The notes under the pieces: model-generated
The model's database searches: none
The model's input: only the letters and a program-made list of their open reading frames with translations
Told to the model about the DNA's origin: nothing
Position numbers and translations under genes: made by a program
In this document: piece after piece, positions 17,543-25,424 of the stretch
How positions within the stretch are numbered: the first letter of the stretch is position 1
Layout: the number at the start of each line of letters is the position of its first letter
Assembly: GCA_040755095.1 (NCBI GenBank)
Contig: JBFMBH010000013.1
Coordinates: forward strand, 1-50,062
From: Thermodesulfobacteriota bacterium
GTDB lineage: Bacteria; Desulfobacterota; Desulfobulbia; Desulfobulbales; JBFMBH01
Length of the DNA: 50,062 nucleotides
Direction of reading: 5' to 3'

Positions 17543-18330
17543 GCTTCTTGCCGGTCAACATGACCTACGAGCCCTTTGCCAAGGAGCCCGAGTACATCGC
17601 CGCCAACCAGGCCTTTGTGGCCGCGATGCCCCTGGCCGGCTGTCGCCGGCTTCTGGATCTGGCCTGCGGCATCGGCACCATGACCCGGCTTCTCCGGGAG
17701 CGCCAGCCGGGGCTGGCGATCATTGGTCTCGATCTGTCCGCCGAGTCCCTGGCCATTGCCCGGGATGGCCTGGCCTGCCTGGTCCGGGGGACCGCCGACC
17801 GGCTGCCCTTTCCGGACCGGGTCTTCGACGCGGTGGTCATGGGCAACGCCATCCACATGCTGCCCGACCCGGACCGCCTGCTGGCCGAGGTGCGCCGGGT
17901 GCTGGTCCCGGGCGGCTTCTTTGCCTTCAACAGCTCTTTTTATGCCGGCACCATGCCCAAGGGCACCGAGGCCTTCCACCACGAATGGATGCGCCAGGCC
18001 CTGGCCTGTCTGGCGGCCCGGCCCGGCCTGACCCGGAAGCGGGGCACCCGGCCGGCTGCCTTCTCTCGGCCGTGGCCCAGCCCCCAGGAGTGGGCGGCCG
18101 TCCTGGCCCGGCACGGCCTGGGGGTGGTGTACCGCTTTGAGCGCCCGGTGCTGATGACCCGCCGCAGCTTCGAGACCATCGGCGCCTACGGCGGCTTTGC
18201 CCAGGTGATCCTGAGCGGCTATCCGGTGGCCGAGGCCAGCTTTGCCTTGCAGTCCACCGCGGCGCCAGCCCTGGCCGCCGTGGCCATGACCGAGGTGCCC
18301 CGGTTGTGGCTGGAGGTGATTGCCTCATGA
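17539..18330 (+). CDS. Class I SAM-dependent methyltransferase, different subfamily
   Basis: 263 residues. SAM motif LLDLACGIGTMTRLL, then IIGLDLSAESL, the acidic motif FDAVVMGNAIHML, and VLVPGGFFAFN. It lacks the YYGGS...GYW block of the three upstream enzymes and so is not a recent duplicate. The C-terminal region differs from common Methyltransf_11 proteins and may bind a larger substrate. ATGA overlaps on both sides place it in the same translational chain. Confidence 0.85.
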   Translation: MSFLPVNMTYEPFAKEPEYIAANQAFVAAMPLAGCRRLLDLACGIGTMTRLLRERQPGLAIIGLDLSAESLAIARDGLACLVRGTADRLPFPDRVFDAVVMGNAIHMLPDPDRLLAEVRRVLVPGGFFAFNSSFYAGTMPKGTEAFHHEWMRQALACLAARPGLTRKRGTRPAAFSRPWPSPQEWAAVLARHGLGVVYRFERPVLMTRRSFETIGAYGGFAQVILSGYPVAEASFALQSTAAPALAAVAMTEVPRLWLEVIAS

Positions 18331-18674
18331 CCGGCGTGGCCCGGGCCAGCCTGGAGGAGCTGCTGGAGGACTACCGGGACTTCCTGCGGCTGCGGGATCT
18401 GCCGCTCTGGGCCAAGGACAGTCCCGAGGCGCAGTACGTCCGGCGGCTTGGCATGGCGAAGCCGCTGTCCTTCGAGGCCTTCCGGGAATTCGTGGCGACC
18501 CGGCCAGCCGAGGTGGTGGCCAACATGACCATCTGTCTTATCCACCAGACCAACTTTCTCCTGGACCGGCAGCTGGCTGCCCTGGAAGATCGGTTCCTGC
18601 AGGACGGCGGGCTCCGGGAGCGGATGACCCGGGCTCGGCTTGCGGCCCGGGAGCAACAAAAGAGAGGGAAGTAG
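18327..18674 (+). CDS. Four-helix-bundle suffix-type small protein
   Basis: 115 residues, mostly helical. The pattern LLEDYRDFLRLRDLPLW, later ANMTICLIHQTNFLLDRQL, then a basic C-terminus, matches what I remember of the 'four helix bundle suffix' family. In many genomes that family follows a separate four-helix domain; here it is free-standing and has no such partner in the window. Its function is not known. It overlaps the previous methyltransferase by ATGA and is followed after a 4-base gap by the radical SAM gene, so it is an integral member of the operon. A scaffold or RNA-binding role are both conceivable. Confidence 0.65.
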   Translation: MTGVARASLEELLEDYRDFLRLRDLPLWAKDSPEAQYVRRLGMAKPLSFEAFREFVATRPAEVVANMTICLIHQTNFLLDRQLAALEDRFLQDGGLRERMTRARLAAREQQKRGK

Positions 18675-18678
18675 CTCC

Positions 18679-20307
18679 ATGACGAATCCTCTGGACATCC
18701 TCTTCATCGGCGCGGTCATGAATTACGACGGCCGCACCGGCTCCCTGGCCAACTACATCCGCCAGGACGGCAAGTGGATTGCGCCTTTCCAGTACATCTA
18801 CCGCCAGCATCCGCAGCTGTTCCGTTCCGAGGCGGAGGCCTGCGTCTACGACATCCCCAACCTGTCCATCTGCGAGCTGGTGGACTACCTGGCCCGCCAG
18901 GGCGAGCTTTCTTTCCACATCGTCTGGCACTTCGATTACCACCGGGAGGAGATTGTGGACATCCTCCGTTCCCGGCCGCCGCGGCTGGTGGCGGTGTCCA
19001 GCACCCTGGCCTTCTTCCCCGAGTATCTGAAGGCGGCCGTCCGCTGGCTCAACGAGCACAAGGCGCCCGAGACCCGGGTGGTGGTGGGCGGCAAGTGGCT
19101 GTACGCCAACTGGAGCACCCTGGCGGCCTCGGCGCGGCTGGAGCGGCTCCTGGCCGAGGTGGACGCCGACTTCTATGTCATCAACCGTTACGGTCAGGAG
19201 ACCCTGCACCGGCTGCTCCAGGCGGCACGGGCCGGGGACGGGGCAGCCATGGCCGGGCTGCCCAATCTGGCCTGGCGCCGGCGGCTGGACCTGGGGCCGG
19301 TGCGGCCGGATGCCGCCCTGGCCGGGCCGGATTATGTCATCAATCCGGTGGTCATGGAGACCCAGGTGGAGGGCGCCAATCTGGTGGATTTCGGCCGCAT
19401 CGGCCAGCGCTTTCTGGGGGAGATCGTCCATGTGCGCACCGCCAGCTCCTGCCCCTTCCGCTGCCGGTTCTGCACCTTCCCGGCCCTGGCCGGTGACTAC
19501 GTGGCCTTCGATCTCGATGGGGTGATGGCCCAGCTGCGGCAATTGAAAGGCCTGGGGGTGCGCTACCTCTTTTTCATCGACGACACCTTCAACGTGCCCC
19601 TGAAGCGGTTCGAGGATCTTCTGGACCGGATGATCGCCGCGGATCTGGGCATGGAGTGGGTGTCGTTCTTCCGGCCCCAGTTCGCCAACGCCCAGGTGGT
19701 GGCCAAGATGCGGGACGCCGGCTGCCGCATGGTCTTCTGCGGCATCGAGTCGGGCAACGACCGGATCCTGGCGGCCATGAACAAGAAGGTGACCGTGGCG
19801 GACTTTCTGCGCGGCTTTGCATTCCTGGACCGGGCCGGCATCACCATCGCCGCCTCCTATTTCGTCGGCTATCCAGGGGAGACATACCAGACCGCCATGG
19901 ACACCCTGGCCCTGGTGAGTGACCCCCGCATCGCCTTCTCCCGGGGCTCGGTCTTCTACTACGACCCCAATGCGCCGGTGGGACGGATGGCCGAGGAGTA
20001 TGGCCTTTCCGGCTTCGGCGCCGAGTGGCGCCACAAGACCATGACCAGCCGGGAGGCGGCCCAGATCCATCTGGAGATGGTGGACCGGATGGAAAGCGTC
20101 AATGTGCAGATCTCCGACGGCGCGGGCTGGAGTGTGTTCCACCTCTACGCCAAAGGGCTGTCCATCGAACAGCTCAAGGCCCTCTATGCCGAGTTCAATG
20201 CCCTCCAGAAGGAGCAGATCCGGGCCGCCGGCCGCCTGGCCCTGTCCCAGTACCGGGTCTTCGGCCGGAAGCGGCCGGAGGCGCAGGCGACCGAGGAGGG
20301 CCCATGA
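18679..20307 (+). CDS. Radical SAM protein with N-terminal B12-binding-like domain
   Basis: 542 residues. The 4Fe-4S motif CxxxCxxC is at Cys258, Cys262 and Cys265. The barrel continues with FFIDDTFNV and FCGIESGNDRIL, both typical of B12-dependent radical SAM enzymes (B12-binding/Elp3-like fold). Residues 1-230 resemble the cobalamin-binding Rossmann domain, but I do not find the usual DxHxxG base-on motif, so cobalamin binding may be base-off or lost. Such enzymes methylate unactivated carbons or rearrange carbon skeletons. A purine-rich ribosome site (agagagggaag) precedes the ATG at 18679; the frame upstream to 18640 is less likely to be used. Confidence 0.85.
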   Translation: MTNPLDILFIGAVMNYDGRTGSLANYIRQDGKWIAPFQYIYRQHPQLFRSEAEACVYDIPNLSICELVDYLARQGELSFHIVWHFDYHREEIVDILRSRPPRLVAVSSTLAFFPEYLKAAVRWLNEHKAPETRVVVGGKWLYANWSTLAASARLERLLAEVDADFYVINRYGQETLHRLLQAARAGDGAAMAGLPNLAWRRRLDLGPVRPDAALAGPDYVINPVVMETQVEGANLVDFGRIGQRFLGEIVHVRTASSCPFRCRFCTFPALAGDYVAFDLDGVMAQLRQLKGLGVRYLFFIDDTFNVPLKRFEDLLDRMIAADLGMEWVSFFRPQFANAQVVAKMRDAGCRMVFCGIESGNDRILAAMNKKVTVADFLRGFAFLDRAGITIAASYFVGYPGETYQTAMDTLALVSDPRIAFSRGSVFYYDPNAPVGRMAEEYGLSGFGAEWRHKTMTSREAAQIHLEMVDRMESVNVQISDGAGWSVFHLYAKGLSIEQLKALYAEFNALQKEQIRAAGRLALSQYRVFGRKRPEAQATEEGP

Positions 20308-22814
20308 CCGCCGCTGCCTTGGCCGGCCTCAAGGTGGTGGACCTCTCCGAGTTCCGGGCCGGGCCGTACTGCACCAAGCTCCTGGCGGGATTCGGCGCCC
20401 AGGTCATCAAGATCGAGCGGCCGGGGACCGGCGATCCGTTGCGGCAGCAGGGTCCCTTTGCCGGCGACCGGCCGGACCCGGAGCACTCCATCCCCTACCT
20501 GTGGCTGGGCACCGGCAAGCTGAGCCTGGCCCTGGACCTCACCGACCCCCGGGGCCAGGCCCTGGCCCGCCGGCTGTGCACCACCTGGGCCGATGTGGTG
20601 GTGGAAAGCTTTGCCCCCGGCGTTCTGGATCGCCTGGGCCTGGGCTGCCAGGCGTTGCGGGCCGAATCTCCGGGGCTGGTCTGGACCTCGATCACCGGCT
20701 TCGGCCAAACCGGCCCCTACCGGGATTACCAGGCCGAGGAGATGACCTTCTACGCCCTGAGCGGCCAGATGAACGCCACCGGCGATCCGGACCGGGAGCC
20801 CCTGGCCCCTGGCACGGCAATCAACCAGTACACCGCCGGGCTGCACGCCTACATCGGCACCCTTTTGGCCTTGCGCCATCGCGAGAAGACCGGCCTGGGC
20901 CAGCAGGTGGACATCGCCATCCTGGAAGGAGGGATCGATCACATCGAGATCGCGGTGGCCAACTGGCTCCACGAAGGGGTGGCGAGCCGGCGCTCCAAGC
21001 ACCTCATGGTGCCCTGGCGGGACTACCCCTGCCAGGACGGCCTGGCCACGGTGATCTGCGCCCCCTTCCGGAACTGGCTCAAAGGGGCCCAGCTCTTCGA
21101 GGCCCCGGAGCTTCTGGCCCCCCGCTTCCATCATGTGCGGGGCCGGCATCTGGCCCGGGAGGAGGTGGAGGCCCTCATCGCCCCCTGGCTGGCGACCAAG
21201 ACCCGGCAGGAGATCTTCCAGGCCGGCCAGGCCAGGGGCCTGGCCTTCGGCTACGTGGCCAGCCTGCCCGAGGTCCTGGCGCTGCCCCAGCTGGCGGCCC
21301 GGGGCTTCTTGACGCCCACACCGGACGGCCGCGGCGGCATCCCTCCGTACGCCGGCGCGCCCTTTGTCCTCTCCGCTACCCCCTGGCAGCAGGGCCGGGC
21401 GCCGTTTCTGGGCGAGCACACCCGGCCAGTGCTGGCCGGGATCCTGGGGCTGACCGCGGCCGAGATCGAGGCGCTGGTGGCGGCCGGGGTGGCGGCCGGG
21501 CCGGTGGGAACGGGGGGCTTCTCTCACCCCGGCCATCCCTCGCTGGCTCCTCCTTCCCCCAGCGGGGGGAGGTTGGGGAGGGGGGCTGCGCCATTGTCCC
21601 ATGTCACTGGCGGGCCCCTGGCCGGCATCCGCATCCTGGACCTCACCCACAGCTGGGCCGGCCCCCACGGCACCCGCATCCTGGCGGATTGCGGGGCCGA
21701 GGTGATCAAGATCGAGTACCTGCCCCGGCTCTGCCTCCTCCGGGGGGGCATCGTCGCGGGCGGGATGTACAACCAGCGGCCCATGTGGCGGCAGGTGAAC
21801 CGGGGCAAGCGCTCCATCACCCTGGATCTGGACGATCCCCGGGACCGGGCCAGCTTCCTCGACCTGGTGCGGCTGGCCGACGTGGTGGCCGAGAACAGCC
21901 GCGGCGGGGTACTGGCGCGCCGCGGCCTTGACTACACGGGCCTCGCCAGGGTAAAGCCGGATATCATCCTCCTGTCCATGGCGGCCTTCGGCCACAGCGG
22001 CCCCTGGGCCGGCTATGCCGGCTACGGCGCCACCATGGAGGCCCTGAGCGGGCTGGCGACGCTCACCGGCTACCGGGACGGCAGCGGCCCCAAGCGGATC
22101 CGGGAGCTGGACGTGGCCAACGGCATCTGCGGCGCGGCCGCGGTGCTGACCGCCCTGGCGCACCGGGACGCCACCGGTCGCGGCCAGTGGATCGATCTGT
22201 CGCAGCTGGAAACCGCAGCCCACGCCCTGGTGGGCGAGCATCTTCTGGAATACGCCATGACCGGCCGCCTGCCCGAGCCCCGCGGCAACCGCCACCGCTT
22301 CTTCGCCCCCAGCGGCTGCTATCCGTGCGCCGGCGAGGACCGCTGGGTGACGCTGGCGGTGCGCAGCGATGCGGAGTGGCAGCGTCTGGGTGAGGTCCTG
22401 GGGGAGGCGGCCTGGGCCGGCCAGGAGCACTTCGCCACCGCCGCCGGCCGCATGGCGCGGCACGACGAGATCGATCGCCGGCTTGCCGCCTGGACCAGGG
22501 CCCGCTCGCCGCGGGAGGCCATGACCATCCTCCAGCAGGCGGGGATTGCGGCCGGCGCCGTGTCATCAGTGGCGGATCTGGCCGCCGATCCCCACCTGGC
22601 AGCCCGGGGCTTTTTTGCCCCCGCCGCGGCAGGGGACGGCCAGCGCTACCCCGGCAATCCGATCCGGCTGGGCCGTGGCGGCAGCCCCATTTCCTGGCCG
22701 GGACCGGATCTCGGCCGCGACAATGCCCATGTCTTCGGCACCCTCCTGGGCCGCCCCCCGGCAGAGATCCCGGTGGTGCGCGAAGACCGCATCGGCACCG
22801 CCCTCGACCCCTGA
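20304..22814 (+). CDS. Double CaiB/BaiF family III CoA-transferase
   Basis: 836 residues, about twice the family length. Domain 1 (about 8-400) opens with LKVVDLSEFRAGPYCTKLLAGFGAQVIKIE split over its length; domain 2 (about 440-830) opens with IRILDLTHSWAGPHGTRILADCGAEV. Each has a GxGQ.(V/I)D strand. Family III enzymes form interlocked dimers and move CoA between acids through an aspartyl anhydride; a fused pair could be a built-in heterodimer. At the catalytic aspartate position I read Glu208 and Glu636, so either Glu substitutes or this lineage differs. The linker between the domains is translated from a C/G-rich hairpin (21552-21572). A role in CoA-activating or releasing the product is inference. 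Confidence 0.88.
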   Translation: MTAAALAGLKVVDLSEFRAGPYCTKLLAGFGAQVIKIERPGTGDPLRQQGPFAGDRPDPEHSIPYLWLGTGKLSLALDLTDPRGQALARRLCTTWADVVVESFAPGVLDRLGLGCQALRAESPGLVWTSITGFGQTGPYRDYQAEEMTFYALSGQMNATGDPDREPLAPGTAINQYTAGLHAYIGTLLALRHREKTGLGQQVDIAILEGGIDHIEIAVANWLHEGVASRRSKHLMVPWRDYPCQDGLATVICAPFRNWLKGAQLFEAPELLAPRFHHVRGRHLAREEVEALIAPWLATKTRQEIFQAGQARGLAFGYVASLPEVLALPQLAARGFLTPTPDGRGGIPPYAGAPFVLSATPWQQGRAPFLGEHTRPVLAGILGLTAAEIEALVAAGVAAGPVGTGGFSHPGHPSLAPPSPSGGRLGRGAAPLSHVTGGPLAGIRILDLTHSWAGPHGTRILADCGAEVIKIEYLPRLCLLRGGIVAGGMYNQRPMWRQVNRGKRSITLDLDDPRDRASFLDLVRLADVVAENSRGGVLARRGLDYTGLARVKPDIILLSMAAFGHSGPWAGYAGYGATMEALSGLATLTGYRDGSGPKRIRELDVANGICGAAAVLTALAHRDATGRGQWIDLSQLETAAHALVGEHLLEYAMTGRLPEPRGNRHRFFAPSGCYPCAGEDRWVTLAVRSDAEWQRLGEVLGEAAWAGQEHFATAAGRMARHDEIDRRLAAWTRARSPREAMTILQQAGIAAGAVSSVADLAADPHLAARGFFAPAAAGDGQRYPGNPIRLGRGGSPISWPGPDLGRDNAHVFGTLLGRPPAEIPVVREDRIGTALDP
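21552..21572. repeat. C/G-rich hairpin inside the CoA-transferase linker
   Basis: Nine-base arms 21552-21560 and 21564-21572 with one wobble pair surround an AGC loop, followed by a G-rich run (ggttggggaggggg). It reads like the C-run/G-run intergenic repeats common in GC-rich genomes, but here it is read in frame as the Pro/Ser/Gly linker (about residues 405-440). This points to a gene fusion through an intergenic repeat, or insertion of the repeat into the linker. Confidence 0.6.
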
Positions 22815-22815
22815 C

Positions 22816-22930
22816 CATGACTCCCATTCCCATTCTTCCCATAACTCCCATGCTTCCCATGCTTCCCATGGCCAGGGGCCAAGAACCTGGGAGCTATGAG
22901 ACTTCTGGGAATTATGGGAAGAATGGGAAG
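22816..22930. repeat. 9-base tandem units in inverted arms (element 2)
   Basis: Left arm: CATNNNTCC-type units at 22816, 22831, 22840, 22849 and 22858, with one shortened 6-base unit at 22825. Right arm: GGGANNNAT-type units at 22889, 22907, 22916 and 22925, with a diverged unit at 22898. The right arm is the complement of the left, e.g. CATTCTTCC against GGAAGAATG. It fills the gap between the CoA transferase and the beta-propeller gene. The unit, read on the other strand as ATGGGANNN, is a relative of element 1 but not the same sequence, so the two arose by separate local expansion or conversion. Confidence 0.85.
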
Positions 22931-22956
22931 AGAACAACCCGCTTGCGAGGCCTGGC

Positions 22957-25419
22957 ATGGAACTGGCGCTCCGGGAAGACCTGACAGCGGCCAGCCCGAC
23001 ACTGCCGCTCCGGAGGCGGCATTTCGCCCCCGTCGTGGTAGGCGGCTGGGGGGATGCCCAGAACACCTATGTCCACGCCATGGCCTGGTTTCAGGACCAT
23101 CTCTATGCCGGCGTGACCAGGAACGCCTTGAACGGCGTGCGGCCATACCCCCGCAGCGAGGCGATGGCCATCTACCCGGTGAAGGTCCCGGACATCCAGT
23201 GGGACCTGGACTGGCGGGCGCCGATCTGGCGCTATGCGCCGGCAGCCGGCACCTGGGAGCGGGTCTTTGTCTCGCCCATGGCCATGGGTAGCCGGGGCTT
23301 TCCGGTGCCCCGCCAGTGGGGCTACCGGAACATGGCGGTGTTCCAGGGCAGAAGCGATCCGGCGCCGGCCCTCTACGCCGTGTCCTGGGGCTCGCACATG
23401 GGGCCCGGGCCCCACGTGCTCCGCTCCCTGGACGGCTGCCAGTTCGACGAGGTGGGGGACGAGGCCCTGAAGAGGATCGGCGCCACCACCCTGCGGGGCC
23501 TGGTGTCCTTCAAGGGCCGCCTGTTCACCTCGCCGGCTGCCCGCTGCGGCGGCACCGACACCGGCACCCACGACGTGCCCATCATCCTGGTCAGCGAGGA
23601 CCCGGCGTGCGGCGCCTGGCACCAGGCCTGCCCGCCCTGCTTCGGCGATCCCAACAACATCGCCGTCTCGGTGATGGCGGCCAATGGCCATTATCTGTAC
23701 GCCGGCACCATGAATCCGGTGGCTGGCTACCAGATCTGGCGCACCGCGGCGGAGGGCCCGCCGCCGTACCGCTGGGAGCCGGTGATCATCCGGGGGGCCT
23801 TCCGGGGCAACCTCAACGAGGCGGCGGCCACCCTGTGTCCCTTCCGGGGCAGCCTGTACGTGGGCAGCGGCATCTACAACCTGGGCTTCGACCGCATCCA
23901 CGGGGTGGGACCGGGCATGCCGGAGCTTATCCGTATCCATCCGGACGGCTCCTGGGAGCTGGTGGCCGGCGAGCCCCGGAATACCCCCCAGGGGGTGAAG
24001 ACGCCATTGAGCGGCATGGGGGCCGGGTTCAACAACCCCTTCGTGGGCTACATCTGGAGCATGTGCGAGCACCAGGGCTGCCTGTATCTCGGCACCGCCA
24101 ACTGGTCGAGCTGGCTCCTGTTTACCCGGGACGAGATCTGGGACGAGCACATCGCCCGCCACTTGCCCTCCGTGGACCGGGACGCCCTGCTGGCCCATTT
24201 CGGGGGCTTCGAGCTGTGGCGCTCGCCGGATGGTGCGCGCTGGGAGGCCGTCACCCGCAACGGCTTCGGCAATCCGTACAACGTCGGGGTGCGCACCATG
24301 GTCTCCAGCCCGGCCGGGCTCTTCATCGGTGTCGTCAACCAGTTCGGCGAGGAGGTGGCGGTGCGGCGCACCGCCGGCTGGCGCTACGAGTCCAACCGGC
24401 AGGGCGGGGTGGAGGTCTGGCTGGGCCGCCACGACCGGCGGCCGGCGCGACCGGAGGTGGTGGTGCCTGGCCGGCAGGCGCTGCCCTGGCCGGAGGCGCA
24501 GCTGGACGACTACTGGCTCCTGCTGCCCGGGGTGAGCGAGCGCCATCTGGGCCTGGTGACCCGCTTCTACGAAGGCAGCGGCTGGCACGCCACCGGGTTC
24601 TGGCGCCCGGGTGGGCGCTCGGCCCGGGAGGCCTGCGAGAATCTCCTGGAGGAGCTGCTGGCGTTCTTCCGGCAGGAGCCGGAAGGCCGGGAGCCCCGCT
24701 ATCCCAAGCCGGAGGAGGTGGCGGCCTGGATGGCCGCCCGCTCCGCCCGGCCGTGGGAGGACTACCAGGCGGAGCGCACCGCCTTGAGCTGCGAGCGGGT
24801 TCTCGATGTGGGCTGCGGCCTGGGCAGCTCCACCGGTTATCTGAGCCGCTATTTTGCGGCGGACGGCCTGGTCGGCGTGGCCGCCGGCAAGAAGGCCGCG
24901 GCGGTGTGCCGCCGCCGGTTCCCGGGCTTGCGCTTCGTGGCCGGCCGCTGGCCCCGGCTGCCTTTTGGCCGGGATGCCTTTGACAAGGCGGTCTGCCTGG
25001 AGGGCCTGGCGGCCGGGGGCAGCCGCCGGCGGCTCCTGGCCGAGATTTGGCGGGTCTTGGCGCCCGGCGGCCTGCTGGCCTTGGCCGACCTGCTCCGGCC
25101 GGCCTCCGGCAACGAGCCCCGGTCTGCCGAGGAGCTGGCCGCCCTTCTCGAGGAGATGGGCTTCCAGGAGGTGCGGGTGGCCGACGTCACCAGCCGGACC
25201 AGCGAGCGCCTGCGGGTCCAGGCATTGCGCTTTTTCCATCTGGAGGCCGTGCTCAAGGGTGCCACCGGGGACGAGGTGGCGGATTTTCTCGCCGGTCTGC
25301 CGGGGGGGAGCGGCGAGACCCGCCGCTTTCTCATCGGCTGCGGCCGGAAGGGGGAGGCTGCGCCGGGCGGCCGGCCAGGCCCGGGCTCCGTCATCCGCGG
25401 GCTGTTCGGAAGGGGGTAA
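22957..25419 (+). CDS. Beta-propeller-like protein fused to a SAM methyltransferase
   Basis: 820 residues. Residues about 20-500 hold repeated blade-like segments (e.g. MAWFQDHLYAGV, VSFKGRLFTSP, LCPFRGSLYVGSG, MCEHQGCLYLGTA), the look of a Kelch-like beta-propeller. Residues about 530-800 are a class I methyltransferase: FYEGSGWHATGFW at 537-549, which echoes the YYGGS...GYW block of methyltransferases 1-3, then VLDVGCGLGSS at 615-625. No signal peptide is visible. Propeller-methyltransferase fusions are unusual; the propeller may dock the substrate carrier. The start at 22957 follows the repeat element, and the next gene begins 5 bases after its stop. Confidence 0.8.
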   Translation: MELALREDLTAASPTLPLRRRHFAPVVVGGWGDAQNTYVHAMAWFQDHLYAGVTRNALNGVRPYPRSEAMAIYPVKVPDIQWDLDWRAPIWRYAPAAGTWERVFVSPMAMGSRGFPVPRQWGYRNMAVFQGRSDPAPALYAVSWGSHMGPGPHVLRSLDGCQFDEVGDEALKRIGATTLRGLVSFKGRLFTSPAARCGGTDTGTHDVPIILVSEDPACGAWHQACPPCFGDPNNIAVSVMAANGHYLYAGTMNPVAGYQIWRTAAEGPPPYRWEPVIIRGAFRGNLNEAAATLCPFRGSLYVGSGIYNLGFDRIHGVGPGMPELIRIHPDGSWELVAGEPRNTPQGVKTPLSGMGAGFNNPFVGYIWSMCEHQGCLYLGTANWSSWLLFTRDEIWDEHIARHLPSVDRDALLAHFGGFELWRSPDGARWEAVTRNGFGNPYNVGVRTMVSSPAGLFIGVVNQFGEEVAVRRTAGWRYESNRQGGVEVWLGRHDRRPARPEVVVPGRQALPWPEAQLDDYWLLLPGVSERHLGLVTRFYEGSGWHATGFWRPGGRSAREACENLLEELLAFFRQEPEGREPRYPKPEEVAAWMAARSARPWEDYQAERTALSCERVLDVGCGLGSSTGYLSRYFAADGLVGVAAGKKAAAVCRRRFPGLRFVAGRWPRLPFGRDAFDKAVCLEGLAAGGSRRRLLAEIWRVLAPGGLLALADLLRPASGNEPRSAEELAALLEEMGFQEVRVADVTSRTSERLRVQALRFFHLEAVLKGATGDEVADFLAGLPGGSGETRRFLIGCGRKGEAAPGGRPGPGSVIRGLFGRG

Positions 25420-25424
25420 CGACC

